Origin: Escarpia spicata
Lineage: Eukaryota; Annelida; Polychaeta; Sabellida; Siboglinidae
Assembly: GCA_963995525.1 (NCBI GenBank)
Contig: OZ023214.1
Location: forward strand, 49,019,909-49,083,908
Direction: 5' to 3'
Length of the DNA: 64,000 nt
This document shows, piece by piece, positions 37,001 to 46,862 of this stretch (its first letter is position 1; every line of letters starts with the position of its first letter). The notes beneath the pieces were generated by a model. That model was not told the DNA's origin. It did no database searches and was given only the letters and a program-made list of their open reading frames with translations. Both the position numbers and the translations under genes were made by a program.

Positions 37001-37818
37001 CGTCGAAAAGGCTGACAAACATACCATGCGATGTCCGATAGATCAACTTTGTTTTTAGCCGCCCCATTAGCTAGTTTTATAGCTGGGGGTTACAATGTGA
37101 CACAATTTGACGCAATTGATCGCCAATTTAAATTTGTACGGAGTCATCTTATAAGTGAAAACACAAAAATGGTGACATTGTAGAAAAGTACTTATTGAGT
37201 CGTGCTACTTACTCTCTTACAACAATATTCAAATATCCACGAAATCTAAACAGCCGAATTGAGTCGACTTAGCCGTGTTTATGAGTAAAGTAATTTGATG
37301 ACAAATATCTTAAGCCAATACAATATTCTGCTCTGACAATGTCTACAGAGGTGCCAAGAAACCTGCTTTGGGAAGGAAAACTTATTACGTTTGTTTGGTT
37401 AATTTTACAATATATCTCCCTTCGTTTTTCAACCGAATCCATTAAATGATTACATAAATTGTTACAGTATGTGTAAAATGACACATTTTAGACTTTCAAT
37501 TTTTCAAACAGGAGAATCTATTTTAACTTCATCCTTGAATGTGGCGCCGTTGCATACGTCACCTGTGTCACTCGATCAAACAATCAGCCGCACAATGAAG
37601 TACTCGCAGTATCATATCTCCATGGGGAAATTAATGCCATGATATCTTCTTCTTCAGGTCCCAAACCCTCGCCTTCGGCTGCTTCCCATCCCGCCAATTC
37701 CGGTGCCGGCAGCGGCTCCGACGGGATTGATCTAGACGGCAAGAATTCCGCTGGCCACGTGTCGATGAACGTAATGGCAGTGTTTGGCCTGCTGGTGGCG
37801 GGGCTCATCTTCAAGTAG
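31016..37818 (+). CDS. Gene A: secreted cysteine-rich protein with putative GPI-anchor tail (8 exons)
   Basis: Exons 31016-31033, 31720-31774, 32585-32728, 33806-34027, 35161-35259, 35901-36062, 36596-36775 and 37658-37818 join into 346 codons plus TAG. The first intron is phase 0 and the other six are phase 1, as in shuffled extracellular modules. Exons 1-2 give a signal peptide (hydrophobic core CLVVVLLVAVSA). Exons 3-7 are cysteine-rich modules resembling EB/EGF-like repeats (C-x4-5-C spacing, GLCEC, GICAC, GKCIC, GTCSC). The last exon is a Ser/Ala/Gly/Pro-rich stalk ending in MNVMAVFGLLVAGLIFK, like a GPI-attachment signal or short membrane anchor. The protein should sit at the cell surface or be secreted. 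No named family is recognised; a tandem-type paralogue lies at 59.0 kb. Confidence 0.85.
31278..31300. repeat. (TA)n microsatellite
   Basis: About 11 TA units in intron 1 of gene A. Confidence 0.9.
31720..31774 (+). CDS. Gene A exon 2 (signal peptide)
   Basis: Eighteen codons encoding the hydrophobic core of a signal peptide and a polar HYSYG tail. Flanked by TTGTAG and GTAAGT and matched by gene B exon 2. Confidence 0.82.
32585..32728 (+). CDS. Gene A exon 3 (Cys-rich module 1)
   Basis: 144 bp with seven cysteines (SNCTQSSDC, SYCQKYDEC, MGLCEC, GMC). Same length as gene B exon 3. The roughly 50 bp of intron before it is also conserved in gene B (CTGGGTTCCTCC and TACGTCA). Confidence 0.88.
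33228..33377. mobile_element. Putative 150-bp MITE in intron 3 of gene A
   Basis: Ends TTCACACAGA and TCTGTGTGAA are perfect 10-bp inverted repeats. Internal motifs (GACGCGTGGCGTTGCGAA, AAACCGGTTTA) recur in diverged form at about 53650-53745. No clear target duplication or coding capacity. Confidence 0.5.
33806..34027 (+). CDS. Gene A exon 4 (Cys-rich module 2)
   Basis: 222 bp, eight cysteines (IGERCNPNEDTC, SCKGICACHRGF, KYGEACNEH). The acceptor TTCAG at 33805 keeps phase 1. The nearer CAG at 33813 would shift the frame. Confidence 0.85.
35161..35259 (+). CDS. Gene A exon 5 (short Cys-rich module)
   Basis: 99 bp encoding AKGLKCDTTTGG then SGKCICKTGWK and DHC. Gene B has the same module shortened by four codons. 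Confidence 0.85.
35901..36062 (+). CDS. Gene A exon 6 (Cys-rich module 3)
   Basis: 162 bp encoding KKGETCSMSAECASTYIC, NGTCSCGTGKKE and a beta-strand-like tail ending SRCVNDKG. Phase 1 at both ends. Confidence 0.85.
36596..36775 (+). CDS. Gene A exon 7 (Cys-rich module 4)
   Basis: 180 bp encoding SSCTQSYITQLPS, KWWDSGENDKICGDNL and CATCVESANAK. This is the part best conserved with gene B, which is 11 codons shorter here. Confidence 0.86.
37658..37818 (+). CDS. Gene A exon 8 (stalk and C-terminal hydrophobic segment)
   Basis: Ser/Pro/Ala/Gly-rich stalk, a small-residue stretch (KNSAGH) suitable as a GPI omega-site region, then about 16 hydrophobic residues and TAG. Anchor type is inferred. 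Confidence 0.8.
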
Positions 37819-38760
37819 AACAAACCACTGATCTCCGCATTCAACCGAACAGCAAACATAAAGTCTTCCGTTTGTGTGCCGTGCGTTGAGAGACATTATA
37901 GCTACGTCGGTTGACAAAGAACAACAGCAATTTCAGTTTCGATGATTTCAGAGTTGGCAAAGAATTAAAAGTCAGCCAATTCCGGATGAACCGAACTTCC
38001 AAGAAGAACGTTGGCAAGGAATTAAAAGTCAGCCAATTCCGGATGAACCGAACTACCAAGGACAACGTTGGCAATGAATTAAAAGTCAGCCAATTCCGGA
38101 TGAACCGAACTACCAAGAAGAACGTTATGTGTTTGACTGGGTCGAGAAACCTTAGATTCATATCAGTTGACGATGAACAACAGCAATTCAATCATGGTGC
38201 TTTTAGAGTTGACATGAATTTATAAGTTACTTGACATCCAACTGCTGAAAGCGAACACAAACAATGGAAAAACTCAAACAAAGAATCACCTGCAACACAG
38301 TGTGCAATGCAAAGTACTAAATCTAATAACCGGCAGCTGATAACACTTTGTCATGATAATATACAAAGCTGCCTTAAAACTAACCATGCTAACCGCAGTA
38401 GGACATATAGTAATTGCTGGTCTCTGTTCCTGATAAGCGTTTATGTTTAATCCACAGCGTTTATTCTGAGTGTTTTATGCGTTCTGAAATGTACGTGAGT
38501 GCACATTTCAGTCTTACAATAGTGTATATCCACTATTTGTATATGCGTGGAAACACGCATACAAGCATACATATATACATACATAGATGTACATAATTAG
38601 GGGTATCTATAATTAGAGGTGTGTATATATTTAGATTAGAGGTATGTACAAATATTTATGTATAGTTATAGTGTGTGTATGATGCAAAATGATTAATTAT
38701 AATGGTATGAGGAGTTTTGGGTTTACACATGTTATTAATAATAAAACGTACTAAATAAAC
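37819..38760 (+). other. Gene A 3' UTR
   Basis: Contains the 57-bp repeats at 37953-38123. Candidate polyadenylation signals AATAAA lie at 38740-38745 and 38754-38759. The true cleavage site is not visible from sequence. Confidence 0.5.
37953..38123 (+). repeat. Three 57-bp tandem repeats, open in one frame
   Basis: Three near-identical copies of a 57-bp unit containing AAGTCAGCCAATTCCGGATG. As 57 is 3 x 19, the frame stays open and encodes 19-residue repeats (core ELKVSQFRMNRT). Flanking TTGAC..GAACAACAGCAATT occurs on both sides (37911, 38166), suggesting an older, larger duplication. The frame differs from gene A's. Confidence 0.85.
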
Positions 38761-40860
38761 AAAACAAGATATCGTTTGTCACTTTACATAAACGCATCAA
38801 TGTTTATTTATTATTATTCCGACATACATATTTTTAATCGGTTAATTAGTAGTTGCCCAATTTTGGAAAGTCTAATGTGAAATTTTTTAAAAGTTCCTTA
38901 GGCTTAAAGGGGAAATGAAACGATTGAACAACCACAGCCCAAACATAAGAACATACCATTTACAGTACATGTCACCATGATTTGACAAGTACAGCGTCAC
39001 GGTATATTTTAAATAATTTTTCAAACGTAGCTACTATCGGCACAGGGCGCCGCCATCATGCTCCAGGAGCGTGTGGTTGTACATCCGGTTTGATTGGCGA
39101 GATGTCTCCCAAAGCTGTATACAGCAATTCGATAGGCGACGCAGCATAGCTCTCAGAAAAACCGACTAAACGCATACAAACACATAAAAACAGAACAATT
39201 TAATGCACTGCGTGGCTACTAGATATACTATAAGTGTTAGTAAGCAGCTTTTCACATACTTCCACAGAATGATTCCAACAGAAAAAACAAGTTATAGATG
39301 ATGAATTTGACGTGTTCGCCGGCGGCAAGATTGGCAAAAGTCTGCGGTGGTCACTTTCAAACGCCGATTGGAAGCCTAAATACGAAAGTGACGAGCATAA
39401 AAAGACATTGAACGTCGAAACATAATTCTTGGTTAAAGTCACAGGTCCACTTTCAGTCGATTTGTTTACATATAACTATGCACCAAAGAAGTAAAATTAA
39501 ACGAAATCGACCTGGAAGCTCGACATTATTGCCTTATTTGGAGGGTGAAGCGGCGCGTAGGAAATGACAAGCCGAAACCAGCTTGTTGTTGCCAAGGTGA
39601 CTCGGCACTCACGAGTTCCGTCAGGTATCATTACGACCACTATATAGTCCTACAGTTGTAGTTCAAAGTCTGCATATATACAAATATGACGTATGCAAAA
39701 TTGAAATGTAATAAGAAATGTGAATGTGATAAAGTACAAATACGTGTGAATACTATGATATAATTGGGAATAATGAGTGCTTGTAATCCGCCGATTTAGT
39801 TTACGGCAATTCGTGCCGGCATGTTGCTACGTCTGAATACCGCAACGTCTACATCTACGAGTCTATGTTATCAACTTAGTTGCTGGTGGGGGGAATAACC
39901 TTCAAAATATTTACAAAAATAAATGTCAGCTACCGTAGCCAGTATAACGTTTTGCGAAATAATGTCGTCGTCTATTAGTCAACATTAGTCACAGTCCGGA
40001 CCAAGCCCTGTCAATCATGTATTGTAGGCATTGCCATTGCATTGGAATGTATTAATTTAAAAGAAATAGTTAAAGACAAATATGATTGAAGTTGGACTGC
40101 TCAAATACTATAAAATGTAACCGCATTTAAATAAGTGACATTACAAGTATTTAAATCCTTAAAAATACTTGTTATACAGTCAATAGCGTACAACAAAACA
40201 CTATAGTCATATCTGATATAATTAGTTATTGGCATAGTAAGTAGGTTCACATCAGTCAACTAAAGTTAATCAGCATGTAGGCCTAATACTAATTTATGTG
40301 TCTCAAATATTGGCTTGTAACAATGGACCCTGAATTGATGCTACAGTTTTGAGGCGACAATTTTGCAAGCATGCTATCATACCAACTTTTTTCCTGATAT
40401 AGATTGCATGACTGCAAACACCAATGTATGCTTTTAATAACAAGGACATTGTATATAATTTATTTACTTTTGAATGTAAGCCTAACAAGGAAAAAAGGAA
40501 ATAACGTCACAGGAAAAAGCCACAAAGAGTAAGAAATATATATTTTGTATTTATAAAGTTCAAATGTTAAACACATTTGAGTGCACATGCATTTTAATCA
40601 TGAAAATTTAAGATAACACACATATATCCACTAAAAAAACGTTGAAAAAGTAACTTGTAAAGCACACTTGTGCTCCAATTTTAATTAATATTTGCAAGAT
40701 TGTGTCATTTTGTTCATAATATATAATGGAAGTATCCAAACAACCATAGGGCCTAATACCGAGCGCAAGCTTCGAAGGATCCAGCGAAGGATTTAGCACG
40801 CGAGATGACATCGTCCCTCATGGTAATACAAATGTCACTTGTAATGCTGTCACGCCATCG
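38761..40860. other. Intergenic DNA, no gene recognised
   Basis: AT-rich with no credible exon. The open frame at 39200-39442 (minus) has no recognisable features. Confidence 0.4.
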
Positions 40861-40890
40861 AACTGTAGTGTCAAAACATAAAGGAAGCCA

Positions 40891-41299
40891 GTGGTCGTGT
40901 CGCCAGTGCGACACTTTGTCTATGCAGTAGTTAATACTGACAATACTGTTGTTCCATTGAACATTCACCATGACCGTGGGTATGCAAAGTTGCCATCGCA
41001 GTCTAGCACACCTTCTCCGACTGACCCTGACGCCAGAGTTGTACCGGAAGTGCAGTCATGCAACGTATACACAACAAGAAGTGAAAACAACACTGAAGGT
41101 ACAGAAGCCTTCAATGTCCAGAAGGCTATACTGGACTGTTGTCTACTGTATGATATAGAGAGGATTACGAAGTGCGTTAACACTGGTGAACTGGAGAGCT
41201 TACATGCCCTCTTCCTCAAGTATGCACCCAAGTTCAGCCGTCAAGGCATCATAGCCCGACTCCACTTAGCCACCATTGACCACAACACAAATACAAGGT
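40891..41299 (+). CDS. Uncharacterised protein, exon 1 (partial)
   Basis: The frame is open from about 40891 and ends at an AG|GTAAGG donor. The C-terminal half is structured (KAILDCCLLYDIERITKCV, GELESLHALFLKYAP, IIARLHLATIDHNTNTR). The LHLA-x-x-DHN-x-N-x motif resembles a C-terminal region seen in many uncharacterised invertebrate proteins that are probably transposon-related or multigene. Function unknown; the exon start is uncertain. Confidence 0.5.
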
Positions 41300-41777
41300 A
41301 AGGCTTGTGATATCAATAGTGTTAACATTTGATGTTACAAAATAATGCATCAGTTGCTTGACAAAGCTGCACACTTTAGAAATCCAGCATTGCATTAGGA
41401 AATAAACTGAAATGGCTGAACATCCCTGCCTGTACTCAATAGCAAAACAATGTTAGGAATACAGTTTCGAAAATACAATCTCATTGTACAAGAGTATGCA
41501 TGCAAACAACAGATAACATAATTAAAATTGAGGTGATTTGTTTACTGTTACTTGAATTGTTTAATTATATATCAATGGAATTGGAATGGTATGCTTTGGA
41601 ATTGCTTATTGAAATATAAACTTATGCATATATAAATTATATATATATATATAATATATATGATTAAATAATAAATATTTGAATGTATTATGGAATTGGA
41701 ATTCATTGGAAGTTGAAATTGAAAAGGATGGCAAAATTCGGAACCGATTAATAAATGACATTAGCCGTTTGATTTCG

Positions 41778-42310
<533 letters not shown>

Positions 42311-42604
42311 TGTCTACGAAGAACGATGATAGAGGATTGTTTGTAATCTAGCAATGATACACAACCATTGATGAGATCATACAAGCAAGCTGTTTGGTTT
42401 ACTGTGTGCATGTTACAGCTATAGCCAGCTATTCTTCAGATAGTTCTATTGTTATACTGATTTTAAATTTATCATTTGTTCAGTCAGCGGGAAACGGTAT
42501 CAGCTGCAGTATTCAAAGTTTGCTGGGTATGTAGTGAAGAAAATGATGGCGTCAAAAGACTACAGCTTCCGAGGAGAAATTCTAGAGGGCATTGCAGCTA
42601 GACG

Positions 42605-43982
42605 TACCAAAAGTACCAAAGACGTGGAAACAAGGACTGATTGTTAAAATACCAAAGAAAGGTAACCTTACAGAGTGCGGAAACTGGAGAGGTATTACTC
42701 TAACATCTGTCCCTAGTAAAGTGTTCGGAAGAGTGATAATAGACAGAATAAGAGATGGAGTTGACAACAAGTTGAGAGATGAACAAGCAGGTTTCAGAAG
42801 AGGACGAAGCACAGTTGAGCAGATATTCATCCTTCGAAACATAATAGAACAGGTAGTGGAATGGCAAGCAACGCTATATGTAACTTTTGTAGACTTCGAA
42901 AAGGCATTTGACTCTGTACACCAAGAGAGCCTTTGGGAAATCATGGCGAGCTATGGAATCCCATACAAGATAATCAGAATGGTCCAGATTTTGTACGAGG
43001 ACAGTGAATGTGCAGTGTTAGATGAAGGTGAACAATCTGAGTGGTTCAAGGTAAAAACTGGAGTTAAGCAAGGAGACGTAATGTCCGGATTTCTTTTCTT
43101 GATGGTAATCGACTGGATAATGAGGAAAACAACTGAAGAAAACAACACAGGGATAAGATGGAGATTCATGTCAAAACTTGAAGACTTGGACTTTGCAGAT
43201 GACATTGCGCTTATGTCATCAAGTTACAGACACATGCAAGCAAAGGCAACAAAAATGAATGCATTCGCATCAAAAACTGGCCTAAAAATCAATAAAAAGA
43301 AAACTGAAGTACTGAGGATCAACAGCAAATGCAACAACAGAATAGAGATTGATGATCAACAACTGAATGAAGTAGAGAAATATACATACCTGGGCGCAAA
43401 CGTCAGCAAGCAAGGAGGAGGGGATGACGATATTAACAACAGAATACGAAAAGCAAGGACATCATTCATGAAACTCAAGCAGATATGGAACTCAAATGTG
43501 TACACATTAAAAACTAAACTCAGATTATACAATACTCTGGTCAAATCAGTGTTACTGTATAGATGTGAAACATGGAAAGTAAACAAATGCGACAACAAAA
43601 AACTTGACATTTTCCATTTCAACTGTCTCAGAAGAATTTTAAAAATTAGATGGCCAGTAATAATTTCGAAAAAAGACATTGAGAACATAACAGCAGAAGA
43701 GAAGATCAGCACAGAAGTACAGAGAAGAAGGTGGAATTGGATCGGGCATGTGCTGAGAAAGACGGCCCAAAACCACTGCCTGACAGCACTGACATGGACG
43801 CCGGAAGGAACAAGAAAAGTTGGTCGACCAAAAACAACGTGGAGAACCACAGTGGAAAAAGAACGGAAGCAACTGGGCTGGGCAACATGGAGCAAAGCCA
43901 GACACATAGCCGTTGACAGGGCGAGGTGGCGGAGTCGCACAGCAGCCTTATGGGCCACAAGGCCCGAAGAGGTTAGGTAAGG
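42605..43982 (+). mobile_element. 5'-truncated RTE-like non-LTR retrotransposon
   Basis: Flanked by a 13-bp target duplication TTGCAGCTAGACG (42592-42604 and 43983-43995). It lacks the endonuclease and the start of RT (5' truncation) and ends without poly-A (GAGGTTAGGTAAGG). Insertion is in an exon of an uncharacterised gene. RTE-like assignment rests on the RT style and the C-terminal RARWRS-x-x-AALWATR motif and is tentative. Confidence 0.85.
42607..43980 (+). CDS. LINE reverse transcriptase (truncated, uninterrupted frame)
   Basis: One open frame of about 458 codons. RT motifs in order: IVKIPKKGNLTECGNWRGI, GFRRGRSTVEQIF, FVDFEKAFDSVHQESLW, GVKQGDVMSGFLFL, LDFADDIALM (catalytic Asp pair), KTGLKINKKKTEV, then YTYLGANVS. 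The C-terminal part (WNWIGHVLRK, GRPKTTWR) is typical of RTE-type elements. No stop interrupts it, so the insertion is fairly young. Any translation would have to start within host sequence. Confidence 0.88.
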   Translation, partial: PKVPKTWKQGLIVKIPKKGNLTECGNWRGITLTSVPSKVFGRVIIDRIRDGVDNKLRDEQAGFRRGRSTVEQIFILRNIIEQVVEWQATLYVTFVDFEKAFDSVHQESLWEIMASYGIPYKIIRMVQILYEDSECAVLDEGEQSEWFKVKTGVKQGDVMSGFLFLMVIDWIMRKTTEENNTGIRWRFMSKLEDLDFADDIALMSSSYRHMQAKATKMNAFASKTGLKINKKKTEVLRINSKCNNRIEIDDQQLNEVEKYTYLGANVSKQGGGDDDINNRIRKARTSFMKLKQIWNSNVYTLKTKLRLYNTLVKSVLLYRCETWKVNKCDNKKLDIFHFNCLRRILKIRWPVIISKKDIENITAEEKISTEVQRRRWNWIGHVLRKTAQNHCLTALTWTPEGTRKVGRPKTTWRTTVEKERKQLGWATWSKARHIAVDRARWRSRTAALWATRPEEVR

Positions 43983-44734
43983 TTGCAGCTAGACGCACGA
44001 GTGGCACAAAGCTGTGAAGTGTGCTCCAAGTTGCGACATAGAGTAAGGAGGTAACTCTAGCAGAGCATGCAGTCATCGAAAAACCAGCAAAAGAGGAGGC
44101 TGTGGCAAAGCAAAGAACCCGCTTTACGGAAAACTAGGTGTATCCGTATCAATTCGGTTTAGTGCCACCTAATTGATACAACATCCAATTTCAAATGACA
44201 ATTAATTTTTATGCTTAAATAACATTGTTTGAACATCACTGGCAGAAATAGAGAAACGTTTTAGGCAAAGTGCATTCTCACTACTGAATAGGACCTCCTA
44301 AAGTAAGGAACATCCACTTGAAAGCTTGTATCCTAGTTGTGGTATGCAATGTGTTTTATTAGACACTATTCGATGTAGGGAACTTTGGGTATATGTAATT
44401 TACTGGAATAGTTTAACCAAGGCCAAACATGTTACTTATAGTGAGTTTATTTCAACAGACCACCATTTCTCAAACATCACACTGAACTGTACATGTATTT
44501 GTTCATATGACTCACTGTACACTTTTAATGTGGCTTCTAGGAAGTAAAAAGTAAAGTGCCATCTTACAACAAAATATATATACATTTTGTAATCTGTATG
44601 TTTTAGCCAGTATTATTAAAGTGTACTACAAACTAATGAAGCTGCAAAGGATTCAGCTATACGTTTTTTATATATTCATACTTCATTGTTAGTATTACAT
44701 TTGACATTATCACAACACAACATCTCAAAAAGTA

Positions 44735-44800
44735 CTTAATAATAATAAGAACACTTATATAGTGCCATAAATATAGATAAATCCATCTGGAGGCGCTTGA
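44735..44800. repeat. Short dispersed hairpin element (GTGCC..GGCGC), copy 1
   Basis: AATAATAATAAG followed by ACTTATATAGTGCC, then GGCGCTT about 26 bp later. Related copies lie at 56735-56800 and 61338-61411. This is the style of a common dispersed repeat of aquatic animals. Confidence 0.5.
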
Positions 44801-45718
44801 TAGATTTTGAAACTAGTACTACAAGTTTTGAATCTGTATCTTGAATAATAATACTTGTTTTCTTGACACATGGCCCTAGTGTTGAAAGTTGAAACCCACA
44901 ATTATGTAAAACTGGAACTGTAATGGAATATTTTGTATGTAATAATTTTTGTATCACAATATTTGATCATAATGATTACCCATATCATCAATAAATGTGT
45001 TACTTATTGATGTACTATATGTGCACAGGACTGACACATACCCAAATTGTAATACAGTTAGATTAAAATGTGTCACAGTGTGAAGTGAATCAACTGAAAG
45101 AAACATTGAAAACTGGTGTGTGAATTTGACTAATGCATTGGCACAGTCTGCCATGTAGTCTTATTTATTTGTGAATTGTTTCTCCATATGAACAAACTGT
45201 TGATATATTTCATGTTGGCTTCAGTATTACAAATCGCATTATGAACAGGGACATGCAAGACACTACAGATCACATTGTTGTTGCCAAAAATGGGATAAGA
45301 AGGCACCGAGTAATTCATTCTACTTTTTGGTCAATCTAATCTTACTTATCTAGGGTTTTTATTTTCACTGTACACTCACCTGTACAGTGCAATGTCCATA
45401 GCTAAAATTTTCATAAACCCCATTCACTTCTGGATACAGTGCAGGCTGGTATAACATGTCTGTTGCCTTTTCCAAGTCTCTCCCTTGACCACAACGTGAA
45501 GTGACGATATGCGGCTAATCGAATCAATCGATATGTTCTGAAAGTTCATTTATTTGCATTAGTTGATAATAAACAACCGGTATCTTCTAATTATTATTAT
45601 ACTGGCAAAACTGTGTGTTTTATCAATATCACATCATGAATTCAGTGAACTGGTTCATTTGTTTGTGAAGGGCTGTAATAAATATGATTGTAAGACTACA
45701 TTTCATGATGTGGTCTTG

Positions 45719-45850
<132 letters not shown>

Positions 45851-46445
45851 ATATATAATTTTTTTATTATATTAAAAACTCCACTTAAATATTGTTGTAT
45901 CAATAATACATTACACAATGTCCTGATTATGCGTCTATTAGTGCATGGTAGTGTGCAATTTGTCTACATTTTTATATAAATTAAGCAAGTTGCTTGAACA
46001 CTTTTACATAGGGAATTAAACAACTGTATAAAAAGGATGCACACGTCCTGTCAAGAATAAAAGTAAGTTTATTAAGAAAATGATAAAAAATTGTTTGATG
46101 AAAATCATAGACATAGTATTTTATGAAGATTGAGTGAACCTGAACATTTGAGGTGGGAACAAGTATAATTACTCTATTTAAGTTTGAAATAGTTATTGCT
46201 AGAATAATTATTCGATACCTGTTGAACTACATAGTACTTACCTACTAGCTATTGGTCGAATCAACGAGTCTGCACGCAAATCATACAATGACAACATACC
46301 GACTTCCAAGTTCGAACACCGCCCTGTTGGTGCAAACCGTTTCGAAGTCGTCACTCATAGTCGGTAATGACACTAAATCTAATGCAGGCATCTGCAAGGT
46401 CTGTCATACGGTGCTGTACGGCAGCTATATCCCTACAGCACAGCA

Positions 46446-46862
46446 ACTGACAGGGTAGAGAAGGTATTGGGACATGGCAAGGGGGGGTCTATACTGGTAC
46501 ATGTAGGAACAAATAATGCAGACAGGGAGGGAACAACTGCGATAGTACAGAAGTATAGACAGTTAGTGAGGAAGCTAAAGAAGACGAGAGTCGAACAGGT
46601 TATTTTGTCAGGAATTTTGCCAGTAATGGGAGGAAGGGGGGCAACGTATAGAAACTGCAAGAGGATGGCGATCAATGCACTAGCTGAGCAGATGTGTGAA
46701 GAAGAGGGGGTGGGATTCACAGATTTATGGGGATACTTTGTTGGGAGGGAAGATATGTACATGAGAGATGGCCTCCATCTTAGTGGAAAGGGGGCAGCAG
46801 TTTTCTCAGAGAATTTGCTGCAATCTGTTGACAGTGGGACAGGTTGCATCTATTTAAACTAG
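46446..46862 (+). CDS. CR1 ORF1 C-terminal part: SGNH/esterase-like domain
   Basis: The frame is open from the truncation point. It has RVEKVLGHGKGGSILVHVGT (block with the GTN motif), ILSGILPVMGGRG, MAINALAEQMC, GFTDLW and a final DGLHLSGKGAAV, whose DGLHLS supplies the Asp-x-x-His of SGNH hydrolases. CR1 ORF1 proteins are known to carry such an esterase. The N-terminal nucleophile block and start codon are lost. Ends TAT TTA AAC TAG. Confidence 0.85.
   Translation, partial: TDRVEKVLGHGKGGSILVHVGTNNADREGTTAIVQKYRQLVRKLKKTRVEQVILSGILPVMGGRGATYRNCKRMAINALAEQMCEEEGVGFTDLWGYFVGREDMYMRDGLHLSGKGAAVFSENLLQSVDSGTGCIYLN
46853..46859 (+). promoter_or_regulatory. Candidate -1 ribosomal frameshift site T_TTA_AAC
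   Basis: In the ORF1 frame the sequence is exactly T TTA AAC TAG, a canonical X_XXY_YYZ slippery heptamer with the ORF1 stop immediately after it. Slipping back one base enters the ORF2 frame. A weak downstream stem (CAGG..CCTG, about 46868-46893) is possible; I could not fold the RNA. Confidence 0.6.

Larger units (their letters stand above)
42488..44020 (+). pseudogene. Uncharacterised protein, exon 2, split by a LINE insertion
   Basis: The exon resumes in phase at 42488 (after TCAGTCAG) and reads SGKRYQLQYSKFAGYVV, then ASKDYSFRGEILEGIAARR, up to about 42604. The same frame continues after the LINE at 43983 with the duplicated AARR and a short run to TGA at about 44018. The LINE removes the normal coding continuity unless it is spliced out. 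Confidence 0.55.

Noticed and set aside
43356..43958. Minus-strand 200-codon frame
   Set aside because: Shadow of the reverse-transcriptase frame on the + strand.
46252..46458. Protein with a CKVCHTVLYG motif as a zinc-binding host exon
   Set aside because: An alternative frame across the same DNA is equally open, and there is no homology or splice evidence; left unassigned.
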